Under the pieces are notes generated by a model, which saw nothing but the letters and a program-made list of their open reading frames with translations, had not been told where the DNA came from and did not search any database. A stretch of DNA of 64,000 nucleotides from Mahella sp. GTDB lineage: Bacteria; Bacillota; Clostridia; Mahellales; Mahellaceae. This document shows, piece by piece, positions 38,268-48,369 of the stretch (positions are counted from its first letter, which is position 1; each line of letters begins with the position of its first letter). Location: assembly GCF_020054945.1 (NCBI RefSeq), contig NZ_JAIHAU010000003.1, forward strand, positions 29,948 to 93,947, in the 5' to 3' direction. Both the position numbers and the translations under genes were made by a program.

Positions 38268-38495
38268 TTAAACTATATTCACCGTCACGCGCTTTTTTTG
38301 TCTGCCGGCTGCTGATCTGACCACCGTCCTTATGGCTTTGGCTATATGTCCTTGCTTACCGATAATTCTTCCCATATCATCAGGAGCAACCCTTAATTCA
38401 ATGATTACGGAATCCTCATCCTCTTCCTCTGTGACCATAACCTGATCCGGATGGTTTACCAGTGCCTGAGCTATAAATCTAACCAATTCACCCAT
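38268..38495 (-). CDS. khpA: KH-domain RNA-binding protein KhpA (YlqC)
   Basis: The 75-residue protein is a single KH domain with GRIIGKQGHIAKAIRTVV, the GxxG-containing loop that binds RNA. It partners KhpB/Jag in other Firmicutes. The position between rpsP and rimM is standard. ATG follows GGAGGG. Confidence 0.94.
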   Translation of the reverse strand: MGELVRFIAQALVNHPDQVMVTEEEDEDSVIIELRVAPDDMGRIIGKQGHIAKAIRTVVRSAAGRQKKRVTVNIV

Positions 38496-38515
38496 AGTTT
38501 ATCCCTCCTATTTCT

Positions 38516-38761
38516 TTATGAAATAGTGCCGCTCTGTTTCAACAGAGCCCTGACGGTGTCCGACGGTTTAGCTCCCTTTTTGATCCATTCCAAGGCCTTC
38601 TCATTATCAATCTGAACCACTGCCGGCTGGACCATCGGATTATAATAACCTATCTCTTCTATAAATCTGCCATCTCTGGGCGATCTGGAATCCGCTACAA
38701 CTATTCTGTAAAAAGGGGCTTTTTTGGCACCCATGCGTTTTAGCCTCATACGTACAGCCAC
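38516..38761 (-). CDS. rpsP: Ribosomal protein S16
   Basis: 81 residues; [23 protein letters not shown]-type start and [12 protein letters not shown] are typical. Of two in-frame GTG codons, 38761 lies 5 nt after AAAGGAGGTGA and gives the family start (MAVRMRL); the one at 38770 overlaps the ribosome binding site. Confidence 0.96.
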   Translation of the reverse strand: MAVRMRLKRMGAKKAPFYRIVVADSRSPRDGRFIEEIGYYNPMVQPAVVQIDNEKALEWIKKGAKPSDTVRALLKQSGTIS

Positions 38762-38785
38762 AAACTTCACCTCCTTTCAAGTGCT

Positions 38786-40117
38786 TTAAAACGGCAGCTT
38801 CAGCATGCCTCGACGACCGGATTTTTCCATGCTGGTAAATTGCCTCATCAAACGTTTGGTTTCTTCAAATTGCTTTAATAAACGGTTAACCTCTTGTATG
38901 GTGGTACCGCTTCCCTTTGCTATACGCCTTCTCCGGCTGCCGTTTATAATAGCCGGCTCAAGACGTTCCTGCTTAGTCATGGAATTTATTATAGCTTCTA
39001 TACGACCTAATTCCTTGTCATCAACCTGTACATTACCCATCTTTTTAGAATTAATGCCGGGTAACATATCCATTATCTGACTCAATGGCCCCATCTTTTT
39101 TATCTCATGAAGTTGGTCGAGGAAATCTTCCAGTGTAAACTGCTGGTTACGCAGCTTATTTTCCAGCTCCATGGCTTTTTTTTCGTCTACGGCGGCCTGG
39201 GCTTTTTCTATGAGAGTGAGCACATCTCCCATACCGAGTATACGCGATGCAATCCTGTCCGGATGAAACGGTTCCAAATCATCGAGTTTTTCACCCATAC
39301 CGACAAATTTTATCGGCTTACCGGTTACCGCTTTAACCGACAACGCCGCACCGCCTCTTGTGTCCCCATCGAGCTTGGTTAATACCACACCGTCTATAAC
39401 CAACCGTTCATTGAAATTTTTTGCTACATTCACAGCATCCTGCCCTGTCATGGCATCCACCACAAGCAGTATCTCATCGGGATGTACAGATGCTTTGATG
39501 TTTTCCAGTTCCAGCATCATTTCATCATCTATATGCAACCTGCCGGCTGTATCCAATATCACGACATCGTTGGAATGCTTTTTGGCGTATTCCAATCCCT
39601 GCCGGCTTATAGCCACAGGATCTGCTGCCTCTAATGAAAATACCGGTATATTAACCTTTTGGCCTACTATCTGTAATTGTTTAACAGCAGCAGGTCGGTA
39701 TATATCACAGGCAACCAATAACGGATTTTTACCCTGCTTTGCCAAGTATCCGGCCAACTTGGCCGATGTGGTTGTTTTCCCCGAGCCTTGGAGACCCACC
39801 ATCATTATGACCGTTGGCGGTGCGGAAGCCCATTTTATTTTGCTTTGGCTGCTGCCCATCAGCTCTATCAATTGCTCATTTACTATCTTTATAACCTGCT
39901 GACCAGGCGTTAAGCTCTCCAGCACGCCCTGTCCTATTGCTTTTTCTGTTACCTTGTTTACAAATTCTTTGACGACAGCGTAGTTGACGTCCGCTTCAAG
40001 CAACGCCATACGCACATCGCGCATAGCCTCTTTTACGTCGTTTTCAGACAATTTACCCTTGCCGGTAAGCTTTTTAAAAGCTGACTGAAGCTTCTCGGTC
40101 AATCCTTCAAAGGCCGT
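38786..40117 (-). CDS. ffh: Signal recognition particle protein Ffh
   Basis: The SRP GTPase has N and G domains (G1 GLQGSGKTTT, G3 DTAGR, TKLDGDTRGG) and a C-terminal M domain with SRRRRIAKGSGTTIQEVNRL. It binds 4.5S RNA and signal peptides and docks to FtsY. The first conventional start is TTG 40102, with no spaced ribosome binding site and five residues short of the family start. Reading from ACG 40117 gives AFEGLTEKL, the conserved Ffh N-terminus, 8 nt after AAAGGGG, so ACG is the likely initiation codon. Length is then 443 residues. Confidence 0.93.
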   Translation of the reverse strand, partial: TAFEGLTEKLQSAFKKLTGKGKLSENDVKEAMRDVRMALLEADVNYAVVKEFVNKVTEKAIGQGVLESLTPGQQVIKIVNEQLIELMGSSQSKIKWASAPPTVIMMVGLQGSGKTTTSAKLAGYLAKQGKNPLLVACDIYRPAAVKQLQIVGQKVNIPVFSLEAADPVAISRQGLEYAKKHSNDVVILDTAGRLHIDDEMMLELENIKASVHPDEILLVVDAMTGQDAVNVAKNFNERLVIDGVVLTKLDGDTRGGAALSVKAVTGKPIKFVGMGEKLDDLEPFHPDRIASRILGMGDVLTLIEKAQAAVDEKKAMELENKLRNQQFTLEDFLDQLHEIKKMGPLSQIMDMLPGINSKKMGNVQVDDKELGRIEAIINSMTKQERLEPAIINGSRRRRIAKGSGTTIQEVNRLLKQFEETKRLMRQFTSMEKSGRRGMLKLPF

Positions 40118-40121
40118 ATGC

Positions 40122-40303
40122 TCATCCCCTTTCGTCAGACAAAGTTTTTATCAGCGCGCGCATATCATCCAAACGGCGCTGTCGGCTATTTCAGCAAACG
40201 AAAGGTCATAATTATAGTGCAAATCCAGCATATTACGTTCCTTATCGGTCAATAAGGATCCGTACAGATCCAACAACAATCCTACTTCGGCTATCCTATC
40301 CAA
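40122..40303 (-). pseudogene. ylxM: YlxM-like (UPF0122) SRP-associated protein, internally deleted and frameshifted
   Basis: Starting at TTG 40303 (6 nt after AGGTGG) a frame encodes the YlxM N-terminus, with LLLDLYGSLLTDKERNML and then LSFAEIAD, the first half of its sigma-4-like helix-turn-helix. It then runs out of homology and stops at 40151. In another frame the continuing bases encode a plausible YlxM C-terminus (RQRRLDDMRALIKTL) ending at 40122. About 50-60 codons are missing compared with the usual 105-130 residues. The position between ftsY and ffh is the normal one for ylxM. No functional protein is expected. Confidence 0.78.
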
Positions 40304-40372
40304 AGCATTCCACCTTGCCGTAAAGTATTTTTGCTTGTCACCAACTATTATAGTATAATCCGCACGGTTTTG

Positions 40373-41287
40373 TCAATCAATATCTAGCAGCGCAGATACA
40401 AAATTTTGAGGTTCAAAGTCCTGCAGATCGTCTATGCCTTCCCCGACACCGATATATTTTACTGGAACCGAGAGTTCGTCAGCTATGGCTATGACCACGC
40501 CGCCTTTAGCGGTACCATCCAATTTGGTAAGCGCTATACCGTTTATATCCACAGCTTCTTTGAATACGCGCGCCTGAGATATAGCGTTCTGACCGGTCGT
40601 GGCATCCAGTACCAGCAGTACTTCTTTATAGGCCTCGGGATATTCCCTTTCTATCACGCGGTTTATCTTTTTTAATTCCTCCATAAGGTTTTTCTTATTA
40701 TGGAGGCGACCGGCAGTATCACATATTATGATATCGGCTTTCTTGGCTTTAGCTGATTGTATGGCGTCGAATACCACAGCCGCAGGATCGGAGCCCTCCT
40801 CATGTTTCACTATATCCACGCCGGCACGCTCACTCCATATCTCCAACTGTTCGGTGGCCGCAGCCCTGAACGTATCGGCAGCCGCCAACAGAACCCTCTT
40901 GCTGTCCTGTTTAAATTTATAGGCCAGTTTACCTATAGTAGTGGTCTTGCCCACGCCGTTCACGCCCACTACCAATATGATCCGAGGATATAAATCCATG
41001 TCCTTCGATGCCGCATTTTTGCTCAACACCCGTTCCAATTCATCCTTCAACAGTGTCCTTACCTGCTCTGGAGCTTTTAATTTCTGCTGCCTGACCTGCT
41101 TTTTTATATCATTTATTATCGATTCAGCAGCCTTAGCCCCTACATCGGCCAATATAAGCAGCTCTTCCAATTGATCATAGAATTCCTCATCTATGATTCT
41201 GGATGAGTTTATCAAGCCGTTTACTCTGCTGCTGAAATTATCCCTCGTTTTAGCCAAGCCGCTTTTTAGCTTATCAAATATACCCAT
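40373..41287 (-). CDS. ftsY: Signal recognition particle receptor FtsY
   Basis: The 304-residue NG-domain GTPase has G1 GVNGVGKTTTIGKLA, DTAGR and TKLDGTAKGG. It is the short type without the long acidic N-terminal domain. It receives SRP-ribosome complexes at the membrane. ATG 41287 follows GGAGG by 9 nt. It precedes the broken ylxM and ffh, so both SRP GTPases are co-transcribed. Confidence 0.95.
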   Translation of the reverse strand: MGIFDKLKSGLAKTRDNFSSRVNGLINSSRIIDEEFYDQLEELLILADVGAKAAESIINDIKKQVRQQKLKAPEQVRTLLKDELERVLSKNAASKDMDLYPRIILVVGVNGVGKTTTIGKLAYKFKQDSKRVLLAAADTFRAAATEQLEIWSERAGVDIVKHEEGSDPAAVVFDAIQSAKAKKADIIICDTAGRLHNKKNLMEELKKINRVIEREYPEAYKEVLLVLDATTGQNAISQARVFKEAVDINGIALTKLDGTAKGGVVIAIADELSVPVKYIGVGEGIDDLQDFEPQNFVSALLDID

Positions 41288-41313
41288 TCACTAAAACCTC
41301 CGCTTTTTTTGAT

Positions 41314-44300
41314 TTAGCCAGTTTTTTCATCCAACTGAACGGATATCAGTTTGGAAACGCCACGCTCCACCATAGATACGCCGTATAACGCACCGGCTAC
41401 CTCCATAGTAGGCCGGCGGTGCGTTATGATTATAAATTGGATGTTTTGGCTGTAATCCTGAATAAAATTCGCAAATCTCTGAGCGTTTACCTCATCCAAA
41501 GCCGCCTCTATTTCGTCCAAAACGCAAAAAGGCGACGGACGTATCTCCAACAATGCAAACAATATGGCTATAGCTGTCAAGGTACGCTCGCCACCTGACA
41601 GCAGCATTATATTCTGAAGTTTTTTACCCGGCGGCTGCGCTATTATATCTATACCAGCCTCCAGCACATCCCCTTCTTCCAATACAAGGGATGCGCTGCC
41701 TCCGCCGAACAACCGTCGAAATATGCGCTGAAAGTTATTATTTATAACAGAGAATTGTGCGGCAAACTGCCTGCGCATATCAGCCTCCAAATCAGCTATA
41801 AGGTCTTGCAATGTTTGAATTGCTTTAGACAAATCGTCATGCTGTTGCTTTAAAAATTCTACTCGCTGGTACATCCGATCGTATTCTTCTATAGCCCCGG
41901 GGTTTACAGGTCCAATAGAAGCTATTTCTTCCTTTATTGCAGTTCTTTCTTTGGATGCCTGAGCCCATTCAAAATCATCGGCTCTATACTTCAACGCATT
42001 GGCATATGAAAGCTGATACGATTCCCATATTTCCTCCTGTAAAGATTGTAACTGCTCTTCTAAATGCTGCTTTTGGACATCGCATCTATACAGCTTGTTG
42101 CTCAAATCAGCTATAAGCTCATTCAAATCGTGCAGATCCTGCTCTTTGTCTGCTATTTCCTTATAAAAAGCCTCTTGTTCCCTTTCAAGACGTTTAATAT
42201 CCTGCTGCAGTTTATCATCCAGCGAACGATGTTTTTCCAACTCCATGCACTGTTTATCCAAATCCTCTTGAACAGTTATTTTCTCTTCAGCATTGGATTC
42301 TATCTGTTCCAGTTTGTTCTCGATATCGGATTTGGCCTTTTCGATATTCGCTCCAGCCTCGTCCAGCCGGTGCCGCAATGAAGCGCATTCGCTCTCAAGC
42401 TTGGCCGCATCTACCTGTATCTGAGTGAGATGATGCATGATATCTTCCCTTTGCTGAGTTAAATCTTGAATGCGTTTATCATTTTCCTGCGCGTCCTGAG
42501 CAAAGGAATGACGCTGTTGCTCCACTTCTTCAATCTCGGCCTTGCTTTGCTCGATTTCCTGCTCAAGCGATGTTTGGTTTTCAGATAGCTTCAAGCGTTC
42601 TTGTTCCATAGCCTCCCTTTTATGGCTTAAAGCATCTTGCTGCTGTTCGAGATTTTTTATAGTTTCTTCCATGCGTGCATATTCTATGTGCAGCTGAGAT
42701 AATTTACCCTCTATATCGCTGCGCTGTTTGCGCTGTTCGTTAAGCACATCGCCGAGTGCATCCATTTGCTTGCTCATCGCGGCATAGCTGTGTCTAGATT
42801 CCTCAATAGCTTGCTCCAACCGCTGTATCTGCCCCGCCCTGCTCAATATATCGCTCTCGCGGCGCTTCAAACTGCCGCCGGATATGTAACCCCCGTTGCC
42901 GACCACGTCGCCTTCCAACGTCACTATCTGAAACGTATACTTGAAAGCGCGAGCTATATCTATAGCATGTGCCAGATTATCGCATATAAGCACACGCCCC
43001 AGCAAATAGCCTACAACATCGGCAAATTCAGAATTAAACCGAGCTATATCACAAGCCACGCCTATGCATCCCTCATACTTCAAGGCAGCCCTCTCGCGTT
43101 CGCTCAGCCTTCTGGGCTTTATAGCGCTTATAGGCAGAAAGGTGGCTCTCCCGCCTTGGCGAGCCTTTAAAAAATCTATGGCATACCGCGCATCGTCGTC
43201 GTTGCGCGTAACAAGATGTTGAATGCTGCCGCCCAGAGCAGCTTCAAAGGCGGTCTCATATTCGGTATCTACTTGTATCAAGCGCCCCACCGGCCCGTAA
43301 ATGCCCTTGTTCATCCTGGCATCCCGCAGTCGCTGATCCATTATGAGCTTAACGCTGCGATTAAATCCTTCCATATTGTTCTCCATATCTTGGAGCAACT
43401 TCAACCGCGATGCATCCGAATGAATAGACCTGTCAATATCCGTACGGCGCTCGGCTATCTCCTTTATTTTAGTCTCGATATCCGATATGTCGGCTGTTCT
43501 GGATTTTAATAACAGTTCCTGTTGCTCCAGATTCCGCCTTACATCGTCCATATCCTTCTTTATTCTGAGTTTGGCCGACACTAAATGGTTTTCATCGGCA
43601 TATAAGCTTTCCAGCTCATCATCCAACCTAAGCATATGCTTTGTTACCGACTGCAATTCAGATGCCAGGACGCCGAGCTTGCTTTTAAGCTGGGACTGCC
43701 GATCGATGATATCCATTATTTGATCTTCACCACTTTTAACAAAGGCCTTATATCGGCTAAGAGCAGCGTCTACCTCTGCCAATTGCCCTTTGTATTCGTC
43801 CAACTCCTTTAAAACATCGGCCCTTTTATCCTCAAGGCTCTTAAGCTCGGCCTTTATTCCTTCCATAAGCTCAGTATAATGCTGCCGCTGATCCTGCTTA
43901 TCGCTGATCTCCTTCTGCAGTCGGCTTAAATCATTGTCCAGATATTCTATTCGCTGTCGAGCGCTGTTTATGAGGCCATTCAAGCGTTCCGATTGTTCTC
44001 TGTTGTTCAAGATATCGGCATGCAGCGCTTCTATTTTGTCTTTATATGCCCCCAATAACGCTTTCTGTTGGGCTAATACCGTTTCATCAGCCTGTTTGCT
44101 CAGTTCGTTTTGGCGCAGCGTTTCTTTAATATCGGCACTTTCCTGTTCTACCCTTGTTATTTGCTCTTTTAGCCGATGATAGTTGTATAAGAACAAATTT
44201 ATATCTATATATTTTAGCTTGTCCAATAGCTGTATATAATGCCGAGCCTTCCGGCTTTCCTGCTCTAAAGGGCCTAATTGCAACTCAAGTTCAGATAAAA

Positions 44301-44889
44301 TATCCTCTACACGCTGTAAATTTTGTATGGTTTGCTCCAGTTTTTTTTCGGCATCCATTTTACGGGATTTATATCTAACTATACCTGCCGCTTCTTCAAA
44401 TATGCCTCTGCGCTCTTGGGGTCGATCGCTCAACAGTTGGTCTATGCGCCCTTGGCCTATAATGGAATAACCCTCTTTGCCCACTCCCGTATCCATAAAT
44501 AACTGCTGTATATCTTTCAGACGGCAAAGTGTCTTATTCAGATAATATTCTGATTCGCCGGATTTAAATATACGCCGTGTAACTTTTATCTCCGAATAAT
44601 CCATATCCAATGCCCGATCGCTATTATCCAAAATCAGCGATACTTCGGCCATGCCCACAGGTTTCCTGCTGTCGGCCCCTGAGAATATGATATCCTCCAT
44701 CCTGCTACCTCGCAAAACCTTGGGGCTCTGCTCACCCAATACCCATCTTATAGCATCGGCTATATTACTCTTACCGCTGCCATTGGGCCCTACTATAGCT
44801 GTTATACCCGGAAGGAGATCTATATCTATCTTATCGGCAAAAGACTTAAAACCGTAAATCTCTATTCTCTTAAGATACATGACATTCAT
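41314..44889 (-). CDS. smc: Chromosome segregation protein SMC
   Basis: The protein of about 1190 residues folds back on itself: an N-terminal ATPase half with Walker A GPNGSGKSN, coiled coil (about 170-500), hinge (about 510-660), second coiled coil, and a C-terminal half with signature LLSGGERTL and Walker B CVLDEIEAALD. With ScpA/ScpB it forms bacterial condensin. ATG 44889 overlaps the previous stop (ATGA); ATG 44880 gives the family-typical MYLKRIEIYGFKSF and is an alternative. The ATG at 44904 precedes the ribosome binding site. Confidence 0.96.
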   Translation of the reverse strand: MNVMYLKRIEIYGFKSFADKIDIDLLPGITAIVGPNGSGKSNIADAIRWVLGEQSPKVLRGSRMEDIIFSGADSRKPVGMAEVSLILDNSDRALDMDYSEIKVTRRIFKSGESEYYLNKTLCRLKDIQQLFMDTGVGKEGYSIIGQGRIDQLLSDRPQERRGIFEEAAGIVRYKSRKMDAEKKLEQTIQNLQRVEDILSELELQLGPLEQESRKARHYIQLLDKLKYIDINLFLYNYHRLKEQITRVEQESADIKETLRQNELSKQADETVLAQQKALLGAYKDKIEALHADILNNREQSERLNGLINSARQRIEYLDNDLSRLQKEISDKQDQRQHYTELMEGIKAELKSLEDKRADVLKELDEYKGQLAEVDAALSRYKAFVKSGEDQIMDIIDRQSQLKSKLGVLASELQSVTKHMLRLDDELESLYADENHLVSAKLRIKKDMDDVRRNLEQQELLLKSRTADISDIETKIKEIAERRTDIDRSIHSDASRLKLLQDMENNMEGFNRSVKLIMDQRLRDARMNKGIYGPVGRLIQVDTEYETAFEAALGGSIQHLVTRNDDDARYAIDFLKARQGGRATFLPISAIKPRRLSERERAALKYEGCIGVACDIARFNSEFADVVGYLLGRVLICDNLAHAIDIARAFKYTFQIVTLEGDVVGNGGYISGGSLKRRESDILSRAGQIQRLEQAIEESRHSYAAMSKQMDALGDVLNEQRKQRSDIEGKLSQLHIEYARMEETIKNLEQQQDALSHKREAMEQERLKLSENQTSLEQEIEQSKAEIEEVEQQRHSFAQDAQENDKRIQDLTQQREDIMHHLTQIQVDAAKLESECASLRHRLDEAGANIEKAKSDIENKLEQIESNAEEKITVQEDLDKQCMELEKHRSLDDKLQQDIKRLEREQEAFYKEIADKEQDLHDLNELIADLSNKLYRCDVQKQHLEEQLQSLQEEIWESYQLSYANALKYRADDFEWAQASKERTAIKEEIASIGPVNPGAIEEYDRMYQRVEFLKQQHDDLSKAIQTLQDLIADLEADMRRQFAAQFSVINNNFQRIFRRLFGGGSASLVLEEGDVLEAGIDIIAQPPGKKLQNIMLLSGGERTLTAIAILFALLEIRPSPFCVLDEIEAALDEVNAQRFANFIQDYSQNIQFIIITHRRPTMEVAGALYGVSMVERGVSKLISVQLDEKTG

Positions 44890-45968
44890 ATCCTCCCTTC
44901 GCATCGCCGACGGCAGTAATCTTTTATATTCATATTATACAGCCCGCGTGAAGCAATTTCTAATTGTATATTACCGGCCTCTACATCTAACGATGGGATT
45001 ACGTCCACTTTCTTTAAGCCCATGTCCATAAGTCCTTGCACATTGGAACGTTTTTGACCTAATACGATGGAAAGCTCGGATGGATGGGTTCGAATTATGA
45101 TGGCATTGCTTCCCCCGTATCCGGCATCTTTTAACGAATGCTTTATAGCATCCAGATAAAGGCGGCTTTTTACCAGCTCGCCGAAAGCCGGATGAAACGG
45201 TCCGGCCACAACATCTTTGCCCAATTGGATACCATCGCTTGGCTGAAGCCCTATGCGTATCACAGGTATATCGTCGGCTATACAAACGCACAGCATATAA
45301 GCGCTGACAGCTACGGCTTCATACAGCGATAGCGGCTTATACCTGCCTTTCAGGTAAAGCCGCTCTAAAGGTGTATCTTTTATAACCAACGTCGGATATA
45401 TTCTTATAAAATCAGCGCCTATATCTATAGCTTTACGCACGCTGCGCATATCTTTGTCCGCATCGTCTGACGGCAATCCCACCATAAGCTGTATACCCAG
45501 CTTAATATCGTATTGCTTAATCAAATGTGCCGCGTCCTCTACGTCTTTAGACGAATGTCCGCGACCGCTGGCATGAAGTACCGCGTCGTCCATAGATTGT
45601 GCGCCCAGCTCGACGACGGTAACACCGTTGTGCGACAGCATATCCAATATGGCCAAATTTATATAGTCCGGACGCGTGGACAGCCTTATATCAGTGATAT
45701 TTGCATATTGCCTATATGAGGCTGCAAGCTTTAACAAGCTCTCCTGAATATCTTCGGGCATAGCGGTAAATGTGCCGCCATAAAAGGCCACTTCTATATC
45801 AGTGCCTGATGGAGCGGCCAAAACGGCTTCTTTCAATGTCTTATCGGCCTGACTTAATATATCCCGGTGCATACCGGTAATGGCATATTGATTGCAATAT
45901 ATGCATTGAAACGGGCAACCCTGCTGAGGTATAAAAACGGGTATTATATACCTCTTGCGTTTCTTCAC
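44886..45968 (-). CDS. Radical SAM protein of the Elp3-like N-terminal type
   Basis: The 360-residue protein carries the cluster motif CPFQCIYC (three Cys, CxxxCxxC, about residues 18-25) followed by AFYGGTFT and GLPSD, typical of the Elp3/Radical_SAM_C group. It lacks the acetyltransferase domain of full Elp3. A gene of this kind sits between rnc and smc in many Clostridia. The substrate is unknown; tRNA modification is a guess from the family name. Confidence 0.88.
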   Translation of the reverse strand: MKKRKRYIIPVFIPQQGCPFQCIYCNQYAITGMHRDILSQADKTLKEAVLAAPSGTDIEVAFYGGTFTAMPEDIQESLLKLAASYRQYANITDIRLSTRPDYINLAILDMLSHNGVTVVELGAQSMDDAVLHASGRGHSSKDVEDAAHLIKQYDIKLGIQLMVGLPSDDADKDMRSVRKAIDIGADFIRIYPTLVIKDTPLERLYLKGRYKPLSLYEAVAVSAYMLCVCIADDIPVIRIGLQPSDGIQLGKDVVAGPFHPAFGELVKSRLYLDAIKHSLKDAGYGGSNAIIIRTHPSELSIVLGQKRSNVQGLMDMGLKKVDVIPSLDVEAGNIQLEIASRGLYNMNIKDYCRRRCEGRI

Positions 45969-45982
45969 TTTGTACTCATCCT

Positions 45983-46669
45983 CTATGTACCGAATAATAC
46001 ACTCAAAGCTTGCTGCGCAGCTTTTTGCTCGGCATCCTTTTTACTCTTGCCGCTACCTTGCCCAACCGGTTTACCGTCCACTTTTACCTCCGCAAAAAAC
46101 ATCTTATCGTGGTCCGGCCCTTCTTCCCTTATTATCTCATATTTTATGTCAGTGTAACCGTCGAACTGCAGCCGCTCCTGCAGTTCGCTCTTATAATCGT
46201 TAAAATTCGATATAGAGGCCGTTTCTTCTATTATAGGCGCAAGCAGGGATAGGACAAATGTTTTGGCGGCATCAAATCCACCGTCCAGATATACCGCCCC
46301 TATTATAGCTTCTACGGTATCGGCCAATGTTGACGGGCGCATATCGCCGTGACTCAGCTTCTCGCCACGGCTCAATAAAAGATATGAGCCAAGATTCATT
46401 GCCGCAGCCACTTTATAAAGGGGTTTCTCCGAAACGATGTTGGAACGCAGCTTGGATAAGTTGCCTTCTGAGAGCTCAGGATATGTGTTAAACAGGTAAT
46501 CGGTAATGATAAGGTTTAATACCGAGTCGCCCAACAACTCCAAACGCTCATTATAATAATCCAGGCTATGCTCGTATGCATATGAGCTATGGGTTAAGGC
46601 CTCGTCCAGCTTATCGATATTATTAAACCTGTAATCTAAAAGATCCATGAGCTCTTTTAAGCGCTCCAA
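45983..46669 (-). CDS. rnc: Ribonuclease III
   Basis: It cleaves double-stranded RNA, including rRNA precursors. The catalytic signature ERLELLGDSVLNLI (about residues 41-54), the second acidic site DTVEAIIGAVYLDGG, and a C-terminal dsRNA-binding domain (GQGSGKSKKDAEQKAAQQAL) are complete. The TTG at 46669 has no ribosome binding site. In-frame ATA codons at 46684 and 46687 follow AAAAGGGGG at a proper distance and would add five or six residues, so the true start may be non-canonical. Confidence 0.93.
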   Translation of the reverse strand: MERLKELMDLLDYRFNNIDKLDEALTHSSYAYEHSLDYYNERLELLGDSVLNLIITDYLFNTYPELSEGNLSKLRSNIVSEKPLYKVAAAMNLGSYLLLSRGEKLSHGDMRPSTLADTVEAIIGAVYLDGGFDAAKTFVLSLLAPIIEETASISNFNDYKSELQERLQFDGYTDIKYEIIREEGPDHDKMFFAEVKVDGKPVGQGSGKSKKDAEQKAAQQALSVLFGT

Positions 46670-46721
46670 ACGGTTTTTATCTATTATGTCCGCCCCCTTT
46701 TCCGCATAATATCCATATTGC

Positions 46722-47966
46722 CTAATCAGTTATATATTTCCTGAATAATAGCACTGCATTTTGTCCGCCGAAACCGAACGAATTGGACATGGCATATTCT
46801 ATATCGGCCGCACGCCCTTTATTAGGCACATAATCCAAATCACATTCGGGATCGGGATCTTCATAGTTTATGGTAGGCGGAATAAAACCTTCTTGTATGG
46901 CCATGGCGCTGGCAATAGCCTCGATAGCGCCCGTAGCTCCCAAAAGATGCCCTGTCATAGATTTCGTGGAGCTTATGGCAAGCTCATATGCATGCTGCCC
47001 GAAAACGCTTTTGACAGCCATGGTTTCGAATTTATCGTTATATGGCGTAGAAGTGCCATGAGCATTTATATAATCCACTTGTTCGGGCCTTACGCCGGCA
47101 TCCTCTAGCGCGTTGCTCATAGCCGTAGCGGCACCTTCGCCTCCCGGAGCCGGAGTTGTGATATGGTATGCGTCACACGTAACCCCATAACCCACTATCT
47201 CAGCGTATATATGAGCACCGCGCTTAATGGCGTGGTCTAAGCTCTCCAGTATAAGCACTCCTGCACCCTCGCCCATGACAAAGCCGTCGCGTTTGGCATC
47301 GAAGGGGCTGCTGGCGGCCTTTGGATTATCATTGCGCGTGGATAGAGCCTTCATAGCACAAAATCCGCCTAAAGCCAAAGGCGTAACCGCGGCCTCTGCT
47401 CCGCCGGTGAACATAATGTCGGCATAACCATCCTTGATAACTCTAAAAGCCTCACCTATGGCATTGGTCGCCGAAGCACAAGCTGTGACTATTGTAGTAT
47501 TATATCCTTTAGCACCGTATGCTATGGCTATTTGGCCTGCAGCTATGTTGGTTATGATCATCGGAACAAAGAACGGGCTTATGCGGCCAGGCCCTTTGTT
47601 TGTAAGCAGCGTATGCTGTTCTTCAAAAGTAGCTATACCTCCTATACCCACGCCCATGATAACGCCCAGCCTGTTTTTATCAATACCGTCCATATCTATG
47701 CCGGCATCATTCACAGCCATAGCGGCCGATGCCATGGCAAACTGTGTAAATCTGTCCATACGTTTGGCTTCTTTACGATCTATATAGTCCTCAGGTTTAA
47801 AATCCAGCACTTCGCCCGCTATCTGCGTGGTAAATGCCGAAGCGTCAAAACGCTGTATTTTATCTATGCCAGACACGCCGTTCTTTATATTCTCCCAAAA
47901 TATATCTTTACCTATGCCCAAAGGCGTGACGGCTCCTATACCTGTTATCACTACTCGGTTATTCAT
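46722..47966 (-). CDS. fabF: Beta-ketoacyl-ACP synthase II
   Basis: It extends acyl-ACP chains by condensation with malonyl-ACP. The Cys-His-His triad is visible: Cys in [10 protein letters not shown], His in [11 protein letters not shown] and His in SMTGHLLGA. Length of 414 residues is standard. ATG 47966 lies 4 nt after GGAGGT; the frame's first ATG (47978) precedes that site. It follows acpP by 120 bp. Confidence 0.96.
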   Translation of the reverse strand: MNNRVVITGIGAVTPLGIGKDIFWENIKNGVSGIDKIQRFDASAFTTQIAGEVLDFKPEDYIDRKEAKRMDRFTQFAMASAAMAVNDAGIDMDGIDKNRLGVIMGVGIGGIATFEEQHTLLTNKGPGRISPFFVPMIITNIAAGQIAIAYGAKGYNTTIVTACASATNAIGEAFRVIKDGYADIMFTGGAEAAVTPLALGGFCAMKALSTRNDNPKAASSPFDAKRDGFVMGEGAGVLILESLDHAIKRGAHIYAEIVGYGVTCDAYHITTPAPGGEGAATAMSNALEDAGVRPEQVDYINAHGTSTPYNDKFETMAVKSVFGQHAYELAISSTKSMTGHLLGATGAIEAIASAMAIQEGFIPPTINYEDPDPECDLDYVPNKGRAADIEYAMSNSFGFGGQNAVLLFRKYITD

Positions 47967-48086
47967 TTCTACCTCCATTTTTGGCTAGAAAATTAAAAAG
48001 TTAAAATATATATAAAAAGCGCTAGCTTGAATACGTATTTTTTAAAGTCCCGCAGTAAGTAACTGCTGCGGGACCTATCCAGCAAA

Positions 48087-48320
48087 TTACGCCTGATGGC
48101 TCTTTATGTATTCCACCACGTCGTTTACTGTAGTCAATTTCTCAGCTTCTTCATCCGGAATCTCCATATCAAATTCCTCTTCTAATGCCATTATTAATTC
48201 CACTATATCCAATGAATCAGCCCCTAAATCATCTATAAAAGACGACTCCAGTTTGACCTCATCGGGCTCCACGCCCAACTGGTCTACTATAACATCTCTT
48301 ATTTTCTCAAATAACATCAT
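48087..48320 (-). CDS. acpP: Acyl carrier protein
   Basis: 77 residues, strongly acidic; the phosphopantetheine attachment Ser is residue 36 in [11 protein letters not shown]. It carries growing acyl chains for the neighbouring Fab enzymes. ATG follows GGGAGGTG. Confidence 0.97.
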   Translation of the reverse strand: MMLFEKIRDVIVDQLGVEPDEVKLESSFIDDLGADSLDIVELIMALEEEFDMEIPDEEAEKLTTVNDVVEYIKSHQA

Positions 48321-48369
48321 CTTTCACCTCCCTTCAAACTTTAAAACAAAGCTTCTCCATAAGATAATA

